Source: Acanthamoeba castellanii str. Neff (taxonomy: Eukaryota > Discosea > Longamoebia > Acanthamoebidae). From it: a stretch of 64,000 bases of DNA. A program made the position numbers and the translations under genes. The notes beneath the pieces are model-generated. The model saw only the letters and a list, made by a program, of their open reading frames with translations, ran no database searches and had not been told where the DNA came from. Where the stretch lies: assembly GCF_000313135.1 (NCBI RefSeq), contig NW_004457313.1, forward strand, positions 963,198 through 1,027,197. The letters are read 5' to 3'. Shown here one piece after another: positions 1 through 11,020 of this stretch; position 1 is the stretch's first letter, and every line of letters begins with the position of its first letter.

Positions 1-92
1 GGCCAAGGCATTCATCTCTACGAATTATCGAAACTGTACAATAACTTCCATTATCAAAATTCAAGATCTCTCGGTATCTCCATCAGATGGCC

Positions 93-428
93 CTACTTGT
101 TGTACTTGGCCTTGATGCTCTCTGCTGTTTTCTTCGATCGCTCTCGCTTCTGTTGGGCATTCTTTTCATCCACGACGGTACGGGAGACGGGACCATCGCG
201 CTTGTACTTGGCCTTGAGGTCATCGGCAACGTTTCTGCTCTTCGCCACCTTGTACGACGCCACCCCTTGCTCGGCGCCAAGCGTCACCCCGTTGTAGATG
301 CCCTCAGCTGCTTCCGTAAGACCATCCACGACTGAGTTTTCTCCACCCCCGCTTGACTTGTCATCGCCTCCCAACCCCACCGAGTTCATTGCACCGTCCA
401 CCGCCACCTTGGCCACACTGTTTCCCAT
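93..428 (-). CDS. Small hydrophilic protein with possible N-myristoylation signal
   Basis: A 111-residue single-exon reading frame. I chose the ATG at 428 because the protein then begins MGNSVAKV, which fits an N-myristoylation site (Gly2 with small residues after it); the frame stays open upstream but that part is Cys/Trp-rich and unlike coding sequence. The rest is charged: a Gly/Asp-rich stretch, then a Lys/Arg-rich C-terminal half ending in SIKAKYNK, with the motif (S/L)KAKY(K/N) seen twice (DDLKAKYK and SIKAKYNK). No family recognised. It diverges from the poly(A) polymerase gene with about 170 bp between start codons, so the two may share a promoter. The reading frame is fairly secure; the myristoylation is inference. 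Confidence 0.55.
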   Translation of the reverse strand: MGNSVAKVAVDGAMNSVGLGGDDKSSGGGENSVVDGLTEAAEGIYNGVTLGAEQGVASYKVAKSRNVADDLKAKYKRDGPVSRTVVDEKNAQQKRERSKKTAESIKAKYNK

Positions 429-596
429 CCTGTCTTGAATTGATGAATGCGCACGAGCTAGGAGGGTTGTCTCTTGTTGGAGGAATGCAAAATATTTCAG
501 CTCTTCGCTTGGCCCGCCTCTGGAAATTTTCTGCCATTTACACGCGAGACAAGTCACCTGCACAGAACACCACGCGTTGCCGGCAGTAGAGAGCTC

Positions 597-3594
597 ATGG
601 ATCAAGGGTCGTCCGATGAAGCCCTCGATGACCTTCTCCTACAGAAGCTTCCACATCTCTCATGGCTCCTCCGCCGTAAACGCCAGGTGCTGCATTTCTA
701 TGGTAATGATTTCATTCTGGCTATTCGTTGATAGATTTCTTTCCATCTCGGCGCAGATTGAGCAGCCTCCCAGCAACAACGGCACGAGCAATGTGTGCGC
801 CGGTTCCTCTCGCCCGGCCCATTACGAAAATGGCACCAAGAATGGCAACACCTCTCACATCCTAGACTACATCCCTCTTGGGCAACCAACGGAAGAAGCC
901 TCGTTTCACGATTCACGACATAACGGAGCCGACGAGCATCCGAATAAGCGCAGGCGCCTCGAAGAGGTAGACCACCTTCAGCGAGTATCGGATGGAGATG
1001 AGAAATCGTCGTGCTACACGCTCGAGCACGAACTGTTCGCGCGACAAGCTCCTACTTTGCCCTCCTTCCTCAAGCGTACGTATTCCCTTCAGGTGCTTTT
1101 CACACTTTCTAACATCTCCTTTGCCTTGCAGACTCCCGCCCTTCTACTGCAGCAGATCTTTCTACTTCTCTTTCTACAGCCCCGCTTTCTGCCTCTCCTC
1201 CTCGCCCTACGGTCGCTGTACTGTCACCTGTTCCGTCACAGGTCCCTCCTGCAGTTGTACAGCCATCAGTTACATCCTCCACCGCCACTCTATCGCCTGC
1301 CCGTGCTGGTACCTTCCTCTCGTCCCCAGCACGTTCATCCTCGCCCTCGAGTTCGCCTGCCCGCTCGTCGGCCTCTTCGCCTGTGCGCCAAACGACGAGT
1401 CAGCCAGCGGCGACACGGCTAAGTCCTCAGGTCCTATCCGCTACTAAACTGTCCGACACGAGAAGCCCGCCGTGGGCACACAAGGACCGGCTCTACTCAC
1501 CACCAGCCCAAAGTGTGCGTGCAGCTCTTGATTTATGCTTGACGGGCCAACGAACTCACGAGCGGCGACGTACGTGTGTCTAGGAAGACCAGCCGCGACC
1601 AGATGAGTTCTACCGCGCACTCGGCCAAGAGGTCAAGGACTTAGCCGAGTGGGTGTCGCCGACTCTATATGAGTGGAAAGCACGCTACGAAGCGCTCAAC
1701 AGGTACCTCACCTACTCGTAGAGTGGTCTTACGGTCCGACCAACGTTCCTTGGTGATCTACCCCTTCAGAGTAACGCAAACGATACGTGGTATCTGGCCG
1801 CACGCCAACGTACACCTATTTGGATCTTCCAAGACAAAGCTCTGCCTTTCCGGGAGGTACGCCCTGCTCTTCGTCGCGCTGTGTACTGTGTACACTTACC
1901 TGATGCACGCCGCAGTGACATCGATTTGGTGGTTACTGGTGCTACGCCCACCCCTTGGAACGTTTCTCCTCTCCGCGCACTGGCCGCTGCGATACGCAAA
2001 CAGCAGCCACAAGGTAAGTCTCGCTGCTTTACTCTGTGTCTACGAGTCCTGGACTTACGCTCACATTCAATACTTGTCGAATGCCTAGCCAGCAATCTTG
2101 GCGGTCTGAAGGTCATCGACAACGCCAAAGTGCCGATAATCAAGATGATCGACTGGTGTCCATCCTCTTATCTCCCCTTTCTTCCCTCGTCATTAGGTAT
2201 GCGTGCATTGCTCACTCATGAACTCTACCATGCAGGAGCACCCAAATCGCGATAGACATTTGTTTGGACAACACATCTGGCCCGATCAGTTCGGAGATCT
2301 TGATATGCACGCTACAAGATTTGCCTCATCTCAAACCACTAGCCTTGGTGCTTAAATATTTTCTGCGCCAACAGAAGATGTACGTCATGACGCCTCTATA
2401 CCCTGCCCGAGCTTATCGCGTGTCGTGCCCTTTCATGCATAGGAATGAAACGTTTGAGGGCGGCATGGGCAGCTACCTGCTGGTCTTGCTCTTGATCCAC
2501 GTGATCCAAAAGAGAAGGAAGAAGGACGAGGAAGAGCGAATTCGGGCGTTAGCGCTCAATCAGATTCGCGCCAAGGCGGACCTCATCAGGGAAAAGCTGC
2601 TTACCGAGCAGGGAATCGATTCGACGCAAGCGAAGGAGCAGGCCCAATCGGACAACGGCCGGACGCAATCCATCGCCGAGCCGACCGCAGATGACGACGA
2701 GCTCTTAGGACGCTTGTTCGCGGACTTCTTCTTCGAGATTGGCGTCAACCTCGACTATTCTCAGGGCATCTCGGTGCGAGAATCCGGTTCACTCTTCGAT
2801 AAGTCCACGAGGTAACTGCGACTTGGCGTTACTGGAGCTGTGCAGACCAGGGCCGTTCGGTTTGCTCCCACCTGCTTTCACCTGAACTTCTTCCCTTTCC
2901 TCCCGTTCCTCTCCCTCCTTCATTAACTCCAGGTATCCGTTCTGCGAGAACTTGTATCTGGCCGTCGAAGATCCCGAGAACTCAGGCACGTATATAGGGC
3001 CTATGGGTGCTGGCTATGGTGCGTGCTAACCAAGAACCGCTGACTATTTGGTTCGCGCGCCTACGTCGCACAGACAAGGACGTGGGGAAAGGGTGCTGGA
3101 ACATCGAGGGAGTGAGACAGCTGTTGGCAGAAGCGTACCAACGGCTCATCGTAGGCGGTCGCCCTCCAGGTACTGCTCCCTGTCGCAAGCCGGGAGAGAA
3201 GTCGATCCTCTGCCGCATCATATGGCCCGACTCCACGCTCGAGGAAATAAGGAAGCGATACGAGAAGGCATACACACAAGCGATAGACATCCATGTCGCC
3301 ACGAGCAAAACCCCGGCGGCGGCGGCGGCCGTGGCCTATGGCAAGACGACAGCGATCAGAGGTGGCCGAGGCGGCGCAAGAGGAAGAGGAGCTGCGCGAG
3401 GAATGACGGCCGGAATCGGAGGTGGCCGAGGCGGGGCTAGCGCTCCGAACCCGCACGCCGGCTTCGCGGCTCGCTACGCACCCAACGTCAACTACAACTA
3501 CTACAACACCAACGGACGAGGAGGACACAACGCATTCCACGCTCAGGCTTGGCCCCCTTCTGGCTACCCCGCCTACTACGCCCGCGGCCAGTGA
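597..3594 (+). CDS. Non-canonical poly(A) RNA polymerase, Trf4/PAPD5-like
   Basis: Eleven inferred exons (597-686, 757-1075, 1132-1514, 1584-1702, 1770-1856, 1916-2013, 2089-2155, 2236-2379, 2443-2811, 2933-3018, 3074-3594) give an in-frame protein of about 760 residues. The nucleotidyltransferase core is clear: LFGSSKTKLCL followed by SDIDLVV (the two catalytic Asp), then AIDICLDN with the third carboxylate. The PAP-associated region follows (FEGGMGSYLLVLL, then a part with YPFCENLYLAVEDPEN and NDIG-like DKDVGKG). The N terminus is Ser/Pro-rich with a KRRR patch; the C terminus has RGG/GGRGG repeats and an Asn/Tyr-rich tail, as in RNA-binding Trf4 enzymes. Family role: adds short oligo(A) tails to aberrant or small RNAs in the nucleus (TRAMP-like). 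An insertion of charged residues (about 2520-2700) splits the PAP-associated domain. The start codon is the least certain point. Confidence 0.85.
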
Positions 3595-4059
3595 CGTCAC
3601 GAACCCATCAAGCAGATAGCGAGCGGAGCGAGGAGGGCACTCCCCCTCGCCTTCGTTTCTTGCTTTCTTCGTTGTGTGCGCGTGTGTGGTGTGCGTTTTG
3701 CTTGTTTATTTGTTTCGTGTTTGTCTGTGTCGCTTGCGTGGCTCTCCATCTCCATCTACGCCCCTTGTATATCTCCATCTGGTGGCGCGCGTCAAGACGT
3801 AAGATGCCACGCCCCTATGTAAAGAAGAGAAGAAGAGGAAGATGAATATAAACCCCGGATACACTTCATTACATTCCCGACCCCTCCGCAGAGCCTTCGT
3901 GTTGCCCAACCGCACACGTGTGCGCACACAGTCCATGGACCGGAGTAAGGTATATCTACACGCGGCGATATGGGTGATCAGAAGGCCGAGATAAAGAGGG
4001 ACTACACAGCCTGTTTCTTTATTCACCGCACCCAGGAACCGCGGGCGATAAAATAACGT
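3595..4059. other. Intergenic region, 3' UTR of poly(A) polymerase and upstream region of Tm-1-like gene
   Basis: No convincing coding exon. A T-rich tract follows the stop codon at 3594, as expected for a 3' end. A weak TATA-like string (atgaatataaacc, near 3843) lies about 210 bp before the next start codon. Confidence 0.4.
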
Positions 4060-7000
4060 ATGGAAGGAGGAGGCCGCATCGTCATTGTCGGCACGTTCGA
4101 CACCAAGGGTGAAGAGCACGCCCACCTGCGCCGCTGCATCCAGCAGGTACCGGTCACACCAAATCTTGTTTGAGACTCTCTACACAAAGATCTGGACTTG
4201 TGGATGTAGAAGATTGAATGTGCCGCAAATCTTTGCATGTTCGTGGTGGCACCCACATGGCGGGGCCAACAGGTGGCTCCGCAGCATGAGCTGATCACCG
4301 TCAACGTGGGCACCGTCGGCTCCACCCAGCTCTTCCCGGTCAACTACGAAGCGACCAAGGTACGTAGCAGTACAACACGCCACGCTCGAGGTGAGGCTGG
4401 CCCGGGAGGCTGGCTGACTTCCGCCTCCACCATCACGTCCTTGTTGTTGCAGGTGATGCAAGCGATCGGAAAGGAACTCAGCGCGACGGACCGAGGCGAA
4501 GCGATGAAGCTCATGCACGAGGCTGCGCCCGTCTTCCTTCGCACGCTCCACCGCACGCTCCCCTTCCACGGCATCGTCGGTCTGGGCGGCTCAGGTACAC
4601 AGCATCGCACAGCGAACACAACACACACCGCACACGCCGCACACACCGCACACCACACCGTTTGCTCAACGCTGACATGGCCTATCTCCTTGTTGGGCTA
4701 GCGGGCACCAGCATCATCACGGCCGCCATGCGGGCTCTCCCATTCCACGTGGCCAAAGGTGTATTCCTCGTCCCACACGCACACACGAGCGGGAGCTGGT
4801 CGGCAGGTACTAAACTGAATGGCGGGCGTTAGTGTGCATGTCGACCATTGGCGGGGGAGACGTTACCGGCTTCGCGGCGGGCTCCAACATCGTCTTCGTT
4901 CCCTCCATCGTCGACGTCGCTGGGCTCAACCGCATCTCCAATGCTCAGATCCATTCCACCGGTACGCACAGACACGCCACGCACACGCACACGCACACGC
5001 ACGCCACGCGTGTGTGGGTCAGGGCTCATGTGGTGCGGGGGACACGCAGCGTGCGTGGTCAGCGGTATGGTGAGCGGGATGGTGGCCAAAGGGGCGGAAG
5101 TGGAGACGAAGGAGTCGCAGCGCACCGCCGCGCGCAAGCCCGTCGTCGTGGCGTCCATGTTCGGCAACACCACCACGTGTGTCGACAATGCGCGCAAGCT
5201 GCTCACCGACGAGCACGGCTACGAGGTGCTCGTCTTCCATTCCGTCGGTACCCACCCACCCCGCCTACGCCACCCCTCTTCTTCCCGCCAAGCCAACGGC
5301 GTGCCATCGCGTGTCGTGTCGTGTCGTGTCGTGTCGTGTCGTGTCGTGTCGTTGCAGGAACCGGCGGTCGGTCGATGGAGTCTGTGCTCGATGCCGACGA
5401 CAGCTTGGTCGATGGCGTGCTGGTACGCCCAAAAGGCGCTTTGGCTTGGCAACAATCGCGCTTTGTGTATAAACGTGTTTTTTTTTCCCGTGCAGGACCT
5501 CACCACCACGGAGTGGGCCGACGAGTTGTGCGGTGGCGTGTTCAGCTCGGGTCCCGAGCGGCTCGATCGCCCGGGCCAAGTACCTGCAGTCATCACCACC
5601 CTTTTCATGTTCATTTTCATTTTCATTTTCATTCTCTCTCTTCTGACTCTCCCGCTCTCCGGCCGCCAGCTGGGCATTCCGCATCTGATCGCCCCCGGCT
5701 GCCTGGACATGGTCAACTTTGGCGCCCGCGCGACCGTGCCCGACAAGTACCGGTTCGCTACCAACTTCCCCCAACCCAACCCAACCCACTGGTCACCAGA
5801 CATTTCTGAACATCGTCTGCTCGTGGCCGACCGACCGACCGACCGACCGACCGACCGACCGACCGACCGACCGACCGACCGACCGACCGACCGACCGACC
5901 GACCGACGCAGAGATCGGCAGCTGTACGAGTGGAACCCTTCGGTCACGCTGATGCGCACCAGTGCGGAGGAGAACGCCCGGCTGGGCAAGATTCTTGCCG
6001 ACAAGGCCAACGCGGCCACCGGACCCGTCGCCTTCCTGCTTCCCCTGCGCGGTACTGGCCCTTCGCCCGGCCCCGCAGCTCCGCTCACATCCGCAGCATT
6101 AAGCTGAGACGCGCCGGGTGTGCAGGTGTGTCGATCTTGGATGCGGACGGCGGCAAGTTTTGCGATCGCGAGGCCGACCAGGCCCTATTCGACGCCATCA
6201 AGGTGCACATTGCGGGCCAACGATCGTGGATCGTGAATGTAAGCACGTGCAGCAAGATCACACCACCTCTCGTGTGTGTGCGCGGCAGGCAAACGTGCGT
6301 GCCGACATTCCCGTGTATGAGATCGACGCCAATATCAACGATGCCGCCTTCTCGCAGAAGGCGGTGGCCGTCCTGCTGGAACTCATCGCCAAGGTAACTC
6401 CCCATTTTCTCTGGCAATTATACATTTTCATTATTATTTACCAATAATAATAAATAATTTGCAGAAGAGGGAAAAGGAGCCCAAGGCGGAGGGAGACCGG
6501 AGGCAGCCCAAGGACGAGGGAGTGCAGCAGAAGGCAGCGCCAGGCGAGCGTCGGGTGCACGCGCCCATTACGCTGCAGCTCCCCGTGCCGCCCACCACCA
6601 TCCGCGAGAAAATCCTCACGCGGCTGCTCCAAAACGTGAACGAAGGAAAGCCGATCGTCGGCGGTGGGGCTGGCTGCGGCATCTCGGCCAAGTTCGAGGA
6701 GGCCGGTGGAGGTATTGCAACTATTCGATGATGATTGGTGGTTAACTAGACTCATGTGTTTCTTCTTCTTCTCCATCTCTTTCTTTCCTTCTGGTTGATG
6801 ACGACAGTGGACATGATCGTGATCTACAACTCGGGCCGATTCCGTATGGCCGGTCGTGGCTCTCTGGCCGGCCTGCTGCCGTACAAGGACGCCAACGCTA
6901 TCGTCATGGAAATGGCCGGAGAGGTCCCATCCATCACACTGCTCATACCACGTTCATTCAGCTCAACTGTCTCACACCTGTCGTGTGTGTGTGTGTGTGC

Positions 7001-8206
7001 GTGCGCCGTGCGTGCGTGCGTGCGTGCGTGCTGTGGTATGATACGCAGGTATTGCCGATTGTCAAGAATGTGCCCGTGCTGGCGGGTGTGTGCGCCACGG
7101 ACCCCTTCCGCAACATGGATCAATTCCTCAAGCAGGTATAACAAACACTTGTCATTTCCCCTTGGGCGCGTTTGTTATCTTACGGGGCGCCCGCCGGCGT
7201 AACAGATCAAGAAGACGGGCTTCGCCGGCGTGCAGAACTTCCCCACCGTGGGCCTCATCGACGGCAACTTCAGGTCTCCCTCCCCACACAAGCATTGAGG
7301 CCAATGGAATGTGCATTCCACACGCACGAAATGTGTGGAATGTCTGCTGACGTCGTCAGCTTCTACATCGTACGATGGCCAGGAAGAACCTCGAAGAGAC
7401 GGGCATGTCGTACCAGCTGGAGGTGGACATGATCCGGAAGGCCAGGCAGCTGGGTCTCCTGACCACCCCCTACGTCTTCAACGCCGAAGAAGCCAAGCTC
7501 ATGGCCGCGGTGCGATCCTTCAACGCTCGCTCTCTATCTTTATCGCTGGTTGGCACTGCTAACTATCGTGTGTGTCGTGTGTGTCGTGTGTCGTGTGGTG
7601 TCGTGTGTCATGTGGTGTTCAGGCGGGAGCTGACATTATCGTCGCACACATGGGCCTCACGACTGCGGGCTCAATCGGCGCACAGACTGCGCTCACCCTG
7701 GACCAGTGCGTGACTCTGATTCAAGGTGGGACCCACTTTGTCTTCGTCGGTACCTACCGATGCTCACCTCTAGATCCCCTTTTGGACCCATACCAGACAT
7801 CACCGATGCCGCAAGGTCCATACGCGATGACGTAATCGTGCTCTGCCATGGTGGTACGCTTCGTGTGTGTGTGTGTGTGTGTTGTTGGTGTGTGTGTTGT
7901 GTCGCAGATAATTGACCTGATATCAACAGGCCCCATCTCGATGCCCGAAGATGCCGAGTACATCCTCCAACGCACACAAAATGTGCATGGGTTCTATGGC
8001 GCATCATCCATGGAGCGGTTCGCCTCACCCCCCCCCCGGTCCACACGTTTCGCTCTTTTCTGTCTTAGTTAGTGCAAGTGCGCTGGGGCGTCGCTGACAT
8101 TCGCCGTTGTCATGGCTGCTGGTTGGTCATCGTCGTCGTTGGCAGACTGCCCACCGAAGTGGCCATCACCGAGCAGATGCGCAAGTTCAAGGGCATCAAG
8201 TACTAA
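4060..8206 (+). CDS. Tm-1-like two-domain protein (UPF0261 domain plus TIM-barrel PEP hydrolase-like domain)
   Basis: Twenty-one short exons join in frame into about 747 residues, close to the 754 residues of tomato Tm-1. Exons: 4060-4146, 4273-4359, 4453-4594, 4702-4758, 4833-4961, 5050-5247, 5358-5422, 5496-5579, 5670-5752, 5912-6051, 6126-6238, 6289-6393, 6465-6711, 6808-6923, 7049-7135, 7206-7273, 7383-7509, 7623-7725, 7797-7853, 7930-8017, 8146-8206. The N-terminal half has the UPF0261 landmarks [33 protein letters not shown] and [10 protein letters not shown]. The C-terminal half has [33 protein letters not shown] and [14 protein letters not shown], typical of the TIM-barrel domain. Plant Tm-1 binds a tobamovirus replication protein; the ordinary cellular reaction is not established. 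Introns carry long microsatellites. Confidence 0.92.
5311..5353. repeat. (GTGTC)n pentanucleotide repeat in an intron
   Basis: About 8.6 uninterrupted copies of GTGTC lie just upstream of a splice acceptor of the Tm-1-like gene. The same pentamer family recurs at 29695-29750 and 31226-31280. Confidence 0.95.
5827..5907. repeat. (CCGA)n tetranucleotide microsatellite in an intron
   Basis: About 20 perfect copies of CCGA/GACC fill the 3' part of intron 9 (5753-5911) of the Tm-1-like gene, ending 4 bases before the acceptor AG. The repeat is open in several frames but is intronic, because the flanking exons join in frame across it. Confidence 0.95.
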
Positions 8207-9280
8207 ACGGATACCTGGCGGCAGACACATTCGAGCCCTCAAAAAGGGGCAAGAATCCATCCTTTTGTGCTACCAAATTTTGGAACTATTGCTGCGACGG
8301 AATACATGGTGTGCGTTGCAGGGCGGGGCACAGTGTCAGGAACGGGACCCCGTCACAGTACAATAACCTGGACCGACTTGTCTGTGCACACACCCAAACA
8401 GACGCAGGAACTGACGACCAACACCCCCCCCCGGTGGAGCAGGCCAGCGGAAGAAGGGCACTACTACGTACATAGACTTTTTCAATAACACAACAGACGG
8501 CAGGAACTACCACGGCTCGAAGCGCTGCTGCGCGGGGATGCAATGAGCAGGACCGAGGTCGAAGCGCTCCTCCTTCGTCTGGCGTTTGAGCATCGACCGG
8601 GCACCTTCGGCGAGAAGGAGCCGGAGCGATCCACTCAGAGACGACGAGGGCGCAGGTTAGCGGCAGGTATCATGAAAAGCACCAAGAAAAACCAGACGCT
8701 GCAGTAGCCACCCCGAGGCTGGCGGACTGGGAGGTGCTGAGTGGAGGCTCTCCGCCCTTCGGCAACTACCTCCACTACCACTCCCCTCACCGCCCTCCGC
8801 ATCGTCCAGCTTGCCTGGCCGATGGCCGTCGACAACCGACCATCACGCCTTGCACCCGCTTCCGCCAAGTGAGCGGGTCTGTGGGCTGGCCGCTACCACC
8901 TCGTCCCCCTCGATTCAGTCACATTCCATCCAAATGCTCTGTTGGGCAGAAATGATTTTCTTGTAAATAATTTTGATTCCTCTTCTTTGGTTCAGATACG
9001 AAGAAACGTGAGAGTGATCTCGGCATGTTGTTCACTGAATGGCATTTCGTGAGATCATGGAACGGCCAACACGCATCCGTCTAAAGTCTTCAAATTGTTT
9101 GATAATTACCAAATTAGGAAGACCACGCACCAAATCGGAGCTGACACATTGTAACATAGGCGAAGCGTCGCCAGCGATGCAGGCGCGCAACGGAACGAAA
9201 CGACATTCGTTGGTTACTACTCAATCAAGCATCACAACAAACCTGGACACAAAGCACAAACGGTTTCAGTCTCTTCGTCG
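8207..9280. other. Intergenic region with one small protein-like reading frame
   Basis: About 1.07 kb without a gene I can defend. A 54-codon frame at 8543-8707 (+) begins MSRTEVEALLLRLAFEHR, and the sequence before its ATG reads in frame as LPRLEALLRGDA, so the composition is coding-like with a repeated LEALL motif. It has no splice partner or recognisable family; it may be a small gene, a relic exon or chance. The last 300 bases are more AT-rich and probably hold the promoter and leader of the next gene. Confidence 0.3.
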
Positions 9281-10971
9281 ATGACCACCAACTCACACTC
9301 CTACTCGACAACGGCCATAGCCTCCACCACAGCTCTGCGCTGGCTCCACAGCCCCGACCCGCGACAGCCAGAGAGCTTCATGGAGCTGCACCACTTGGCC
9401 TACCACCACCAGCCCAGCATGGGCGACTACTGCGACGACGACCCCCAGCCTATCCCGCCCACCACCCCCATGCTGCTGACCACGCCCGACCTGGCCAGCC
9501 TCTCCTGCGCAGTCGTGCCCGCGGAGGCAATGGCCGAGTCGCCCAGCCCTGCGGCCTATGTCTCCAGAGTTGAAGCCCCCTCGTTCCTGCCCTACAACTT
9601 CGCCATACCCGACCACCTGCTCGCCAAGGACAACCCCCAGGAGGCGACCACTCCGAGCGGCCAGGCGGGGCTCAGCGAGCCACCGGCGCCTAGCGCGAGC
9701 CCAACAAGCCCCGAGGCCTGCGTGGCAGCGAGCGGGAGCGGTTTCAAGGTACCTCAGTCGGTGGTGTCGGCCGTGGCGGCTGCCGCTTCGCTAGCGCCAG
9801 CTTCTACCACAAGGAGTCAGGGGAAGAAAACCAAGAACGCGCCCAGGCCCAAGCGGCCACCGGCGGCAAAGGCCGCGGCGGCTCCACCCAGACGGGGGAA
9901 TGCCCCGCGTCCCACGACGGCCACCGCTTCGGTCAAGCCGGCTATGCCCATTGGCGGCCCTCCAGCCACAGCCCCGCAAGCGATAGGAGAGTCAGTGCCG
10001 GAGGTCCACAACGACGACAGCACCAAGCAGGGCTGGGAGAAGATCATGCAGACTGTGGACACCCAGGACGCTAAGCTCCAACGGTACCCCATCAGTTGCT
10101 GTGCACCCGGCATCACCTGGTAACCAAAAAATGAGCTCACTACGACCAATGAATGGACGTCCTTTCCCATAGGAACAAGTGGTGGTGGTACTTGCTGGCC
10201 GAGAAGAACCGCGTCACCATGCAGGGCGGGGGCATGGCCGGTGCCGGAACTGACCTCGAGAAGGCCCAAGGCGGAGCAGACGGCGCTGGTGCCCTGGTCA
10301 TGCCCCACACCTACGACCCGATGCCGCTGCTCGCTGTGGCCAGCGCTTCCCGTTCGCCTTCTTCGTCTCCGATGCTGAGGAGCCCCGGCGCCGGAGTCGT
10401 CGCCCCAGTTTCAGGAGGGGTGGAGTCGTCGCCCCAGTTTCCGCCGCTCCACGAGCTCTCCATCTACTCCGCGTCGGAGGATGAAGGCGGCGGCGGCGAC
10501 GACTACCAGCCAGATGAGGCCCACGACCAGGACCGCGATGACGGTGAAGACGACGACGCCGACTGGCAACCAACCAGGGCCAAGCCCACACCGGCCTCAT
10601 CCGGGAAGAGGACCACCGCCAACCGCAGATCAGCGCGTGTCGTGCACCCAGTTGGAGAAGAGGAAGAAGAAGAGGAAGAAGCTTCTACTCGGGCCGTAGC
10701 CACGCCCAGCGCCACAAAGGGCGTAAGGGTCCAGGACCAGCCCGAAGCCGGGTCGATGGCCGGCTGCAGCTCTCCGCCCAAGCGCCGCAGGGTGGGCAGC
10801 ATTAGCGGTGCTGGTGCCGGACCGACAGCCGGTGACCAGGTGGTGACTGCGCAGGGCGAGGGCGAACCTGCCGCGAGGAAGCTGCCGCCCAGGTCCAGGC
10901 TCAAGGGTCTCATCGAGTGGATGAAGTCGTCGGGCGACTTCCCCCCGGGCGGGCCTCACCCTCCCTGTTGA
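9281..10971 (+). CDS. Low-complexity acidic protein, probably nuclear; function unknown
   Basis: Two exons (9281-10083 and 10173-10971) join in frame across a GTACCC...CCATAG intron, giving about 533 residues. The first half is rich in Pro, Ala, Ser and Thr with a basic Lys/Pro segment (GKKTKNAPRPKRPP). The second half has a short folded-looking patch at the exon junction (GWEKIMQTVDTQDAKLQRNK WWWYLLAEKN, spanning the intron), then runs of Asp/Glu, a KRTTANRRSAR basic patch, a Glu8 run and PPKRRRVGS, which resembles a nuclear localisation signal. The C terminus ends in a short amphipathic SRLKGLIEWMKSSG. No family recognised. The patch around the intron could be a small Myb/SANT-like or DNA-binding module, but this is a guess. 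Confidence 0.7.
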
Positions 10972-11020
10972 AGGTGATCAATTAAACAATGTTGGTTGTT
11001 TTTTTGTATTCTCTTTTGAT

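Noticed and set aside
5219..6088. Long open frame on the minus strand opposite the Tm-1-like gene, with a Arg/Ser repeat
   Set aside because: It is opened by the (CCGA)n and (GTGTC)n repeats and lies antisense to exons that match a known family in order and phase.
9281..10971. Homology of the Trp-rich patch (WWWYLLAEKN) to a known DNA-binding domain
   Set aside because: Too short and without flanking conserved residues to name a domain.
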